A stretch of DNA of 14,643 nt from Phocaeicola_A sp964444735 (lineage in GTDB: Bacteria; Bacteroidota; Bacteroidia; Bacteroidales; Bacteroidaceae): NCBI GenBank assembly GCA_964444735.1, contig CAYUIJ010000063.1, positions 1-14,643 of the forward strand. Reading direction: 5' to 3'. Both the position numbers and the translations under genes were made by a program. Of this stretch, positions 7,729 through 14,511 are shown in pieces. The first letter of the stretch is position 1. Each line of letters begins with the position of its first letter. A model generated the notes under the pieces. The model was not told the DNA's origin and searched no databases. It saw nothing but the letters and a program-made list of their open reading frames with translations.

Positions 7729-8997
7729 TTATCTGATTTTTAAAGTTATTATGGTCATTGCTGCCAATACAATGGTTACGATCCAGAATCGCACTGTTAT
7801 TTTTGATTCATGAAATACATTATCGGGCCTGGTAAATGCATACGAACAGCCCGGATCCAGCTGTGACAGCATCGTACGGAAATGGTCGTGAATCGGTGTA
7901 CGCTTGAAAAGGCGCCGCCTGATTCCTTTTTTCTTTCCTGACTTATAATATCTTACCTGTAAGATTACTGACAGGTTCTCTACCAGGAATACTCCGCATA
8001 AGACAGGAATCAGCAGTTCTTTGTGGATAATGATGGCGAAAACGGCAATGATGCCTCCAATGGTCAGACTTCCGGTATCTCCCATGAATATCTGCGCCGG
8101 ATAGGCATTGTACCATAGGAAACCAATAAGCGCGCCGATAAAGGCGCATATGAATATTACCAGCTCTTCACTGCCGGGAATATACATAATGTTCAGGTAT
8201 CCGGCATATTCAATATGGCTTGATACATACGCGAGTATGCCAAGTGTGACACCGATGATTGCGGAGTTCCCGGCTGCCATCCCGTCCATTCCGTCATTCA
8301 GGTTGGCGCCGTTGGATACGGCGGTGACGACAAAGATGGTTACCAGTACGAACAATATCCAGCCGGCGGTATTCTTGTGCTTCCCCATAAAGCCTACGAA
8401 GTCGGTATAATCGAGGTTGTTGTTCTTGAAGAAAGGGATGGTTGTTTGTGTTGACTTCTCTGCCTGACTTTTATGAACAATGGCCACCGTCTCGTTATTC
8501 TGTCTGGTCTCTATGTTCTTGCGGATTACCACATCCGGGCTTAAATATAAGGTAAGTCCTACAATCAGTCCCAGTCCTGTCTGTCCTATGATTTTAAATT
8601 TACCGTGCAGTCCTTCCTTGTCTTTTTTGAATACTTTTATATAGTCATCCAGAAAGCCCAGAGTTCCAAGCCATATTGTGGTAATCAGCATGAGCAGCAT
8701 GTAGATGTTGTCCGGCCGTCCCAACAGCAGACAAGGTATCAGTATGGCGACAATGATGATGATACCTCCCATTGTGGGGACTCCCGCCTTGCTGACATCA
8801 AACGGGTCTATGGAAGCGTCACGCTGGGTTTCTGAAATCTGTTTCCTTTTCAGCATCTTAATGAAATATTCACCGAAGATGGCCGATATAAGCAGTGCCA
8901 GAATAACAGCCATGATTGAGCGGAACGATACGTATCCGAACATTCTTGCTCCTGGAAAATTCAGCGTCTCAAGATATTTGAACAGGTAGAATAACAT
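7729..8997 (-). CDS. mraY: Phospho-N-acetylmuramoyl-pentapeptide transferase MraY
   Basis: Polytopic membrane enzyme that transfers phospho-MurNAc-pentapeptide to undecaprenyl phosphate, giving lipid I. The 422 residues exceed the about 360 of E. coli MraY. Motifs are KAGVPTMGGIII (70-81), the Asp-Asp pair in GFLDDYIKVFKKD (114-126), NLNDGMDGMAAG (232-243), FMGDTGSL (304-311) and KRTPIHDHFRT (365-375). Most of the extra length is an insert of about 50 polar residues (about 154-205) between membrane segments, probably extracytoplasmic. The usual PIHHH motif reads PIHDH here (His370, Asp371, His372), which I recall as normal for Bacteroidales. It follows murE by 20 bp and precedes murD by 2 bp. 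In many bacteria murF sits just before mraY, but not here. Confidence 0.98.
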   Translation of the reverse strand: MLFYLFKYLETLNFPGARMFGYVSFRSIMAVILALLISAIFGEYFIKMLKRKQISETQRDASIDPFDVSKAGVPTMGGIIIIVAILIPCLLLGRPDNIYMLLMLITTIWLGTLGFLDDYIKVFKKDKEGLHGKFKIIGQTGLGLIVGLTLYLSPDVVIRKNIETRQNNETVAIVHKSQAEKSTQTTIPFFKNNNLDYTDFVGFMGKHKNTAGWILFVLVTIFVVTAVSNGANLNDGMDGMAAGNSAIIGVTLGILAYVSSHIEYAGYLNIMYIPGSEELVIFICAFIGALIGFLWYNAYPAQIFMGDTGSLTIGGIIAVFAIIIHKELLIPVLCGVFLVENLSVILQVRYYKSGKKKGIRRRLFKRTPIHDHFRTMLSQLDPGCSYAFTRPDNVFHESKITVRFWIVTIVLAAMTIITLKIR

Positions 8998-9017
8998 TTT
9001 ATAATCAGCGTTTGGTA

Positions 9018-10469
9018 TTAACTTGCAAATATTTCACGAACTGTCTCACGATCGTCAAAATGATGCTTTATTCCCTTTATTTCCTGATAATCCTCATGGC
9101 CTTTCCCGGCTATCAGTATGACATCGCCCCGTTGGGCCGTCATGCAGGCGGTACGGATGGCTTCCTTGCGGTCCGCTATGCTTATGACTTTCCTTTTGTC
9201 GCTTTCAGTCAGTCCGGCAAGCATGTCGTTGATGATATCCTGAGGATCTTCAAAGCGAGGGTTGTCTGAAGTGATGATAACCCGGCTGCTTTGTCTTGCA
9301 GCTTCTTGCGCCATGATGGGGCGCTTGCCTTTATCGCGGTTTCCTCCGGCACCGACAACAGTGATTACATTGCCTTTGTCCTGCAATACCTCATGGATGG
9401 CCTTCAGTACGTTTTTCAAGGCATCGGGAGTATGGGCATAGTCAACAATGGCGGTAAATCCGTCGGGTGAGCGCATGGCATCAAACCGTCCGGCAACGGT
9501 ACTGAGCATGCTAAGTGCCGGCAAGACATCTTCCGGACTCTTTCCCAGCAATACGGCGGCTCCGTAAACGGCCAGCAGATTGGATGCGTTGAACCGTCCG
9601 ACAAGCCGCACGCTCACCTCTTTGCCATTGATGTCAAGGAGCATCCCCTCAAAGCTGTCTTCCAGTACTTTGCCATGAAAATCGCACAGCCTTCTCAGAG
9701 AGTAAGCGGCAATTCTGGCTCTGGTGTTCTGCACCATTACCATTCCGTTCTTATCGTCAAGATTGGTAAGGGCGAAAGCTGTTTCAGGAAGCCCGTCAAA
9801 GAATGCCTTTTTGGCTTTCAGATAATTCTCCGCCGTCTTGTGATAATCCAGATGGTCGCGCGTAAGGTTGGTAAAGATTCCTCCCGCAAACCTGAGTCCT
9901 CCGATACGTTTTTGTGCCACAGAGTGTGAGCTCACCTCCATGAACACGTATTTGCACCCTTCATCGGCCATGCGCCCGAGCAGGGCGTTCAATGTGACAG
10001 GATCGGGAGTCGTATGGCCGGCAGGAACAGCTTCGCCGTCAATGTAATTGCATACGGTCGATAACAGTCCTGCCTTATATCCGAGTCTGCGGAACGTATG
10101 GTATAATGAGGTGGCGATGGTTGTTTTTCCGTTCGTTCCCGTTACGCCGACCAGCTCTATTCTGGAAGTCGGGTCGCCATAAAAGGCTGTTGCGGCAATA
10201 CCCGCGATGTCTTCCGTATTTTCCACCTGCGCGTAGGTTACGCTCTCATCGCATACATCCGGCATGGTGTCGCACAATACGGCTGCCGCGCCTTGATCTA
10301 TGGCCTTGGATATATAATTATGCCCGTCAGTCTGCGTCCCTTTAATTGCAATAAAAAGATATCCCGGCCCGACTTGGCGTGAATCAATGCTTATTCCGCA
10401 GATTTCCGTATCCGGATTGCCTTTCAGGCTTTTTATCTTTATCTTTCTCAGTACTTCTTCCAGCCTCAT
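9018..10469 (-). CDS. murE: UDP-MurNAc-L-Ala-D-Glu--meso-2,6-diaminopimelate ligase MurE
   Basis: Cytoplasmic Mur ligase adding the third stem-peptide residue. The 483 residues are of normal length. The N-terminal uridine-binding domain contains ISIDSRQVGPGYLFIAIKG (26-44). The ATPase domain has GVTGTNGKTT (108-117), HTTPDPV (152-158), MEVSSHSVAQKRI (177-189) and LTRDHLDYH (202-210), with Lys220 in YLKAKKAFF aligning to the carbamylated lysine. The C-terminal domain has DYAHTPDAL (343-351) and SDNPRFEDP (401-409). DNPR is the motif that selects meso-diaminopimelate rather than lysine, so the wall is predicted to be mDAP type. It lies 12 bp after the PBP gene. No murF follows in the cluster. 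Confidence 0.97.
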   Translation of the reverse strand: MRLEEVLRKIKIKSLKGNPDTEICGISIDSRQVGPGYLFIAIKGTQTDGHNYISKAIDQGAAAVLCDTMPDVCDESVTYAQVENTEDIAGIAATAFYGDPTSRIELVGVTGTNGKTTIATSLYHTFRRLGYKAGLLSTVCNYIDGEAVPAGHTTPDPVTLNALLGRMADEGCKYVFMEVSSHSVAQKRIGGLRFAGGIFTNLTRDHLDYHKTAENYLKAKKAFFDGLPETAFALTNLDDKNGMVMVQNTRARIAAYSLRRLCDFHGKVLEDSFEGMLLDINGKEVSVRLVGRFNASNLLAVYGAAVLLGKSPEDVLPALSMLSTVAGRFDAMRSPDGFTAIVDYAHTPDALKNVLKAIHEVLQDKGNVITVVGAGGNRDKGKRPIMAQEAARQSSRVIITSDNPRFEDPQDIINDMLAGLTESDKRKVISIADRKEAIRTACMTAQRGDVILIAGKGHEDYQEIKGIKHHFDDRETVREIFAS

Positions 10470-10481
10470 AGTCGTAATGTG

Positions 10482-12593
10482 TTAATTTCTTAAATTCAAT
10501 GTTATGGTTACTCCTTTTACGATTCTGCTTCCGGGAGCAATGCTTTGTCTGTATACAGAGCCCGTGCCTTCAAGACGGACTTTTATCCCTGCCTTTTCCA
10601 GACAGTATACGGCATCTTTTGCTCCCATGCCGTAAACATCGGGCATCAGCCTGCCCTCTCTTTTTCTGGGCTCAAGAGCCACGCCGGCCGTATTGTTCCG
10701 CGCATATCCCCATCCGCTGTTTTTTCTGCCTTTCCAGACAGTCTTTATACCCAGTTCTTTCAGTACGGCTTCCGCCTCTGTCAGATCGCCGCTCTTTATG
10801 TCAGGGACAAATACCGATGCAGAGTCTGCGGCCTGTCTGATATCCAGTGTCAGGTCTTTCGCATAGACTCTTTCGGCAATCTTACCGAATACGCTTCCGG
10901 CCATCAATCCGCCCGATGCGGGTCCGTGAGGTATCTTTATGGATACGATGCAGCTGTATTTCGGCTTTTCCGAAGGGAAGAACCCGCAGAAGCTGACCAG
11001 ATAGCTCACCGTCCCCGATTTATATCCGGCGGCACCCTGTGAAATCTGCGCCGTACCTGTCTTTCCTGATACGCTGAACTGCCTGCTCCCCGCAGGTTTG
11101 GCCAGCCCCTGGCTGACAACCCGTTTCAGAATCATCCTTATCTGAGACAGTGTCGTATCTGAGCAGATTTTAGGATTGATAACCTCTACCGGATATTCCC
11201 GGACAATGTCATTCCCCCGCATGGCCGCGGTGACAAACCGTGGCTTGACCATTTTCCCGTCATTGGCAATGGCGTTGTAGAATGTCAGAATATTGATGGG
11301 AGGTATCTGCGTCTCATATCCGATACTCATCCACGGAAGAGTCGTCTTTGCGAAGAATTTCTCCTTTGGGCCCTTGATATTGGGCGTTCCTTCACCTGGT
11401 ATCTGCAGATGAAGCGGCCGGCCGATGCTCATGCGTTTCAGGCCGTCTACAAACTTCTGCGGGTTGTCATGATAATATTTGTCGATAAGATGTGACACGC
11501 CGACATTTGACGATACCTCAAGTATCCGGCTGACGGATATCTTTCCGTATCCGCCGCGATGCCAGTTGTGGTCACGCATAAGACTGCCGTGCATAAGCAT
11601 GATGCCGTTTCCCGTATCCACTTCATCATCGGGGGTGATATATCCGTCTTCAAGGGCTGTCATGATCGAGGCGGTCTTGAAAGTTGAGCCGGGCTCCATC
11701 ATGTCGGCTATGGCGTCATTCCGTATCTCATGGTATTCGCCGTCCTCGCATTTGGTCATGTTTACAATTGCTTTTACATCACCTGTCTCGACTTCCATCA
11801 ATACTGCCACTCCCGATATGGCGTCTATCTCCTTCAGCTTGTCCACCAGTGCCTTTTCGGCGATATCCTGCATGCCGACATCGATCGTACTGACGATATC
11901 GCATCCGTCTACAGGAGGCCTGTCGACAATGTTGAGCCATTTGTTCATTACCTTTTGGCGATGAGTCAGTCCGTCAGTTCCTCTCAATATGGAGTCAAAG
12001 GCCAGCTCCATGCCGTTCTTTGCGGAGTCAATGGCCGGATACATGTCGCCCAGCGTGCGTTGTGCCAGTGAGCCGAACGGCTTTTTTCTCTGATTGAACG
12101 CCTGCTCTTTGAATCCTCCTTTGTACCGGCTTAGCCTGAATACCGGCAATTGTCTCACCTCCTTATACTGGATATAGGAGATGCGGCCGGGATAGAGCAG
12201 AAAGTTGCGCCTTTTTTCCTTTCTTCCCTTTTTGATGTGCGCCTTGAATTCGGCCGCGCTCTTGTCAGGGAATATTTTGTGCATTCCCTTGCATATCTCG
12301 TCCAGATGCAGCATCAGCAAGGAGTCCTTTTCCTCTCCTCCCGCCACGAAGTCCATGTAGATTTTATATTCGGGCAGACTGCTTGCCATCAGCTGGTTAT
12401 CGGCCGAAAGGATGTTTCCCCTCATCGGCTTTACCACCACATTGGTTGCAATGTACTGTCTGGAAACGATTTCCCAATAGTCCCGCTCTCCGAACATGAT
12501 TACGGCGGCCTTGACAATGATGGATATTCCTATCACAGCCATCAGTACCACGATGCAGAGATACCGTTGCATTATGTTTCTGTTCTTTGCCAT
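10482..12593 (-). CDS. ftsI: Class B penicillin-binding protein (FtsI/PBP3 type) with C-terminal PASTA domain
   Basis: Septal D,D-transpeptidase that cross-links the glycan made by FtsW. The 703 residues comprise a short cytoplasmic N-terminus, one membrane anchor (about 10-30), the class B pedestal domain starting with MRGNILSADNQLMASS (57-72), and a transpeptidase domain. The domain holds all three penicillin-binding motifs: SxxK as S303-T-F-K306 in EPGSTFK, SxN as S361-S-N363, and KTG at 511-513 in SGKTGTAQ. After about residue 590 come an incomplete PASTA-like stretch (VPDIKSGDLTEAEAVLKELGI, about 596-616) and a fuller C-terminal PASTA repeat (about 650-703, MPDVYGMGAKDAVYCLEKAGI to VKGVTITLNL). 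PASTA repeats bind peptidoglycan-like ligands. The ftsL-like stop is 3 bp upstream. The septal role follows from the position between ftsL and murE. Confidence 0.95.
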   Translation of the reverse strand: MAKNRNIMQRYLCIVVLMAVIGISIIVKAAVIMFGERDYWEIVSRQYIATNVVVKPMRGNILSADNQLMASSLPEYKIYMDFVAGGEEKDSLLMLHLDEICKGMHKIFPDKSAAEFKAHIKKGRKEKRRNFLLYPGRISYIQYKEVRQLPVFRLSRYKGGFKEQAFNQRKKPFGSLAQRTLGDMYPAIDSAKNGMELAFDSILRGTDGLTHRQKVMNKWLNIVDRPPVDGCDIVSTIDVGMQDIAEKALVDKLKEIDAISGVAVLMEVETGDVKAIVNMTKCEDGEYHEIRNDAIADMMEPGSTFKTASIMTALEDGYITPDDEVDTGNGIMLMHGSLMRDHNWHRGGYGKISVSRILEVSSNVGVSHLIDKYYHDNPQKFVDGLKRMSIGRPLHLQIPGEGTPNIKGPKEKFFAKTTLPWMSIGYETQIPPINILTFYNAIANDGKMVKPRFVTAAMRGNDIVREYPVEVINPKICSDTTLSQIRMILKRVVSQGLAKPAGSRQFSVSGKTGTAQISQGAAGYKSGTVSYLVSFCGFFPSEKPKYSCIVSIKIPHGPASGGLMAGSVFGKIAERVYAKDLTLDIRQAADSASVFVPDIKSGDLTEAEAVLKELGIKTVWKGRKNSGWGYARNNTAGVALEPRKREGRLMPDVYGMGAKDAVYCLEKAGIKVRLEGTGSVYRQSIAPGSRIVKGVTITLNLRN

Positions 12594-12596
12594 GGC

Positions 12597-13013
12597 TTAT
12601 TTGATTAGGTAAGGAGGATTGGCTGACGTTTGCAGCCGGGCCTCCCCTTCCGGGAAATATTCCTCAATCTTTGACTGGCGGCTCTTTTCTGTCAGTTCAG
12701 ACGAACGGGTAAGCGCGTCATACCTTATGTCTGTCAGCTCCTTTTTCAGCCTGTCTATTTCAATCATCTTCTGCTGGCAGTCGTAACGGTTGCTGATATA
12801 TATAATCGCGTAAAGCACAATCAGCAGCAGCAGCGGTATTTGACGCCTGAAAAAGTCGTGATTCAGAATATCGCCGCCCACAATATCCATGAAAGACATG
12901 CCGCCCGCACGGCTTGTCTTTTTATCGGGGGCTTCCTCCTGTCTCTTGCTTTCCTCCGGCAGCGGCTCCTCCGTTTGTGCGGTTGTAATGTTGTTGTTTG
13001 CGTGCTCGTCCAT
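12597..13013 (-). CDS. ftsL: FtsL-like bitopic cell division protein
   Basis: Small bitopic protein in the position of ftsL between rsmH and the septal PBP gene. FtsL proteins form a coiled-coil complex with FtsB and FtsQ and help activate FtsW and FtsI. The 138 residues show a hydrophilic cytoplasmic N-terminus of about 57 residues (acidic, then basic), one membrane segment (about 58-74, QIPLLLLIVLYAIIYIS), then an extracytoplasmic helix with likely coiled coil (about 78-120, RLKKELTDIRYDALTRSSEL). The tail PEGEARLQTSANPPYLI resembles the end of Bacteroidota FtsL-like proteins. Primary sequence is too divergent to name it without context, so the call combines topology, size and synteny. It starts 10 bp after rsmH and ends 3 bp before the PBP start. 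Confidence 0.85.
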   Translation of the reverse strand: MDEHANNNITTAQTEEPLPEESKRQEEAPDKKTSRAGGMSFMDIVGGDILNHDFFRRQIPLLLLIVLYAIIYISNRYDCQQKMIEIDRLKKELTDIRYDALTRSSELTEKSRQSKIEEYFPEGEARLQTSANPPYLIK

Positions 13014-13023
13014 AATCGGTATG

Positions 13024-13947
13024 CTATTCTTCAGTCGTTTTCTTTTCGGCGATTCTCAGTCTGGCGCTTCTTGAGCGCGGATTCCGTTCCCGCTCATCCT
13101 CATCCGGCACGATCGCCTTATTGCTTACTAACCGGAAAGGAGTCCGCGCGTTCCCGAAGAAATCCTTCTCCGTTACCCCCTCGCAGTTGCCCGTCTTCAT
13201 CAGGTTCTTCACCATCCGGTCTTCTATCGAGTGATAAGTGATGACTACCAGCCGGCCGCCCGGTCTCAGCATGTCCGTGGCGGCTGTAAGCATCTCTTTC
13301 AGTGATTCCGTCTCGTGGTTCACCTCTATGCGCAGAGCCTGGAACGCCTTGGCCAGTTCCTTTTTCTCGTGTTCCTTTCCTGACAGCGGCTTTATTACGG
13401 CGAGAAAATCCTCTATGGTCTCTATACGCCTCTTCGCGCGTGCCTTCGCCAGCGCGGAAGCCAGCCTGCGGCTGTTTCTCAACTCTCCGTACAGATAAAG
13501 CACGTTTGCCAGCCGTTCTTCATCATACGTGTTCACCACTTCGGCGGCCGTCAGTCTCGATTGCCTGTTCATCCGCATGTCCAGCCCGCCCTCGAAGCGG
13601 AAAGAGAATCCTCTTTCCGGGTCGTCAAACTGATGTGATGACACGCCAAGGTCCGCCAGAATGCCATCAGCCTGTTCATGCCCGTAATATTTCAGGAAGT
13701 TGCGCAGATAGCGGAAGTCGCTCCTTACAAGCGTAAGGCGCGGGTCGGCAATGACATTCCTCACGGCATCCTCATCCTTGTCAAAACCGTACAGACGCGA
13801 TTCCGGATCCATCCGGCTCAGTATCTCTTTGGAATGTCCGCCTCCGCCAAAGGTTGCGTCCACATAAACGCCTCCCGCACGTATGTTCATCCCATCCACG
13901 GCGGGCTTCAGCAAAACGGGGATATGATATGCGGTTCCTTCACTCAT
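13024..13947 (-). CDS. rsmH: 16S rRNA (cytosine(1402)-N(4))-methyltransferase RsmH (MraW)
   Basis: SAM-dependent methyltransferase that modifies C1402 in the ribosomal P site, the usual first or second gene of a dcw cluster. From MSEGTAYHIPVLL it has 307 residues, matching the family. Motifs are YVDATFGGGGHS (28-39, SAM binding), GILADLGVSSHQFDD (95-109), the RsmH-specific GFSFRFEGGLDMRM (113-126), QALRIEVN (203-210), ITYHSIEDR (236-244) and the basic end NPRSRSARLR (289-298). The frame is open for 54 more codons to 14109, but that stretch looks unlike RsmH. I place the start at 13947. An ATG at 13962 (MMRPVMSEG) preceded by an A-run is a credible alternative. It is the first recognised dcw gene here, with no mraZ in front. 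Confidence 0.95.
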   Translation of the reverse strand: MSEGTAYHIPVLLKPAVDGMNIRAGGVYVDATFGGGGHSKEILSRMDPESRLYGFDKDEDAVRNVIADPRLTLVRSDFRYLRNFLKYYGHEQADGILADLGVSSHQFDDPERGFSFRFEGGLDMRMNRQSRLTAAEVVNTYDEERLANVLYLYGELRNSRRLASALAKARAKRRIETIEDFLAVIKPLSGKEHEKKELAKAFQALRIEVNHETESLKEMLTAATDMLRPGGRLVVITYHSIEDRMVKNLMKTGNCEGVTEKDFFGNARTPFRLVSNKAIVPDEDERERNPRSRSARLRIAEKKTTEE

Positions 13948-14101
13948 TACAGGCCTCATCATTTTTTCGTATTCAAAATATTCCCTATGGCACAGGCGGA
14001 TTCGCCGCGTCCCCTGAAAAAAGCATGCAGGCCGGCTTTTTGCCTGTATCCCGGCGGCATCGCCCGTTCCGGTAAGAACATGCCTCTTGCCTGATGACGG
14101 C

Positions 14102-14115
14102 GCATTCATGAATGC
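14102..14115. repeat. Perfect 14-bp palindrome GCATTCATGAATGC
   Basis: A self-complementary 14-mer in the rsmH leader, extendable by GGC/GCC on the flanks with one bulged base (14099..14119). It sits just downstream of the candidate rsmH promoter at 14133..14162, where a dimeric repressor site or an mRNA hairpin could act. Function is inference. No regulator is identified. Confidence 0.5.
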
Positions 14116-14132
14116 CGCCTTATGATAGGATT

Positions 14133-14162
14133 CAAACGGTAAAAATACATACTTCCACGCAA
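14133..14162 (-). promoter_or_regulatory. Candidate rsmH/dcw promoter (TTG, 18 bp, TACCGTTTG)
   Basis: On the minus strand a TTG (14162..14160) is followed after 18 bases by TACCGTTTG (14141..14133). This resembles the Bacteroides promoter (TTTG about 19 bp before TAnnTTTG) but has one extra base inside the -7 element. It lies in the AT-rich gap before rsmH. Initiation here would give a leader of roughly 165-180 nt. The imperfect match keeps confidence low. Confidence 0.35.
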
Positions 14163-14201
14163 TTCCCCGCTCTTTTTAACTAAAAACATTCTTATTATTT
14201 A

Positions 14202-14216
14202 TTAACAGCCTGTTAA
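14202..14216. repeat. Inverted repeat TTAACAG-C-CTGTTAA
   Basis: Seven-base perfect arms with a one-base centre, in the AT-rich region between the small ORF and rsmH. With so short a centre it is better suited to a dimeric protein binding site than to a hairpin, and no T-tract follows on either strand, so it is not a convincing terminator. Function unknown. Confidence 0.45.
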
Positions 14217-14242
14217 CAACCTCTGCCAGTCCGCGCGGCGGG

Positions 14243-14419
14243 CTATTTCTTCCCTGTCAGCAGCTTTAGAATCATGCCGCCAATCTTCCGTTCTATACCG
14301 GCCTTGGATGTAGGTATGCCGGTTTTACGGGCAAACCTTTGCTTTGCCCGCGTAATGCCTAATGCCCTTTTCAAAGAGAAAGAGAGGCCGGGAATTCCTG
14401 TGTTTGTTCTTCTTGCCAT
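14243..14419 (-). CDS. Unrecognised 58-residue, highly basic small protein
   Basis: A short open frame from ATG (14419..14417) to TAG (14245..14243), on the same strand as the dcw genes and upstream of rsmH. An in-frame TAA lies a few codons before the ATG, so the start is bounded. The product has seven Arg and eight Lys against one Glu and no Asp, about +14 net charge. Two parts look duplicated: TGIPGLSFSLKRALG (7-21) and TGIPTSKAGIERKIGG (33-48) share TGIP followed about 11 residues later by a basic pair, a hydrophobic residue and Gly. It ends MILKLLTGKK. There is no membrane segment or signal peptide. I do not recognise a family with confidence. The composition would suit nucleic-acid binding, but that is inference. 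It occupies the place where mraZ would be expected. Confidence 0.55.
   Translation of the reverse strand: MARRTNTGIPGLSFSLKRALGITRAKQRFARKTGIPTSKAGIERKIGGMILKLLTGKK
14328..14350. repeat. 8-bp inverted repeat CGGGCAAA/TTTGCCCG with 7-nt loop
   Basis: Perfect arms at 14328..14335 and 14343..14350 around a seven-base loop, inside the small ORF (codons for about residues 24-31). It could form a stable hairpin in the transcript of either strand. No U-run follows, so it is not called a terminator. It may be coincidental coding sequence. Confidence 0.4.
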
Positions 14420-14511
14420 ATTGATGTTTGTCTTTATGCCCGGTCATCATCCTCGTCACTATGCGGGGAAGACTATCCCGGGACCGGTTCTTATTGTATT
14501 ATGTTAATATA

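Larger units (their letters stand above)
13963..14242 (-). promoter_or_regulatory. Non-coding leader/promoter region upstream of rsmH
   Basis: About 280 bases between the rsmH start and the stop of the small upstream ORF. The part nearest rsmH (13963..14109) is an open extension of the rsmH frame without homology to RsmH. The middle (14138..14220) is strongly AT-rich compared with GC-rich rsmH. It contains a promoter-like pair at 14133..14162, a 14-bp palindrome at 14102..14115 and an inverted repeat at 14202..14216. No tRNA, terminator with a U-tract, or mraZ fragment was recognised. I infer it drives transcription of the cluster. Confidence 0.5.

Noticed and set aside
13948..14109. 54-codon upstream extension of the rsmH frame
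   Set aside because: It has no resemblance to RsmH N-termini, and the family starts shortly before the HIPVLL motif. The stretch also carries a palindrome and lies next to promoter-like sequence, so it reads better as leader.
14202..14216. Inverted repeat considered as a terminator for the small ORF
   Set aside because: It has short AT-rich arms, a one-base centre and no downstream T-run on either strand.
14274..14507. 77-residue plus-strand open frame in the upstream region
   Set aside because: It is antisense to the small basic ORF. The start is Pro/Arg-rich and the hydrophobic middle comes from complementing basic codons. It is less plausible than the minus-strand ORF, though not excluded.
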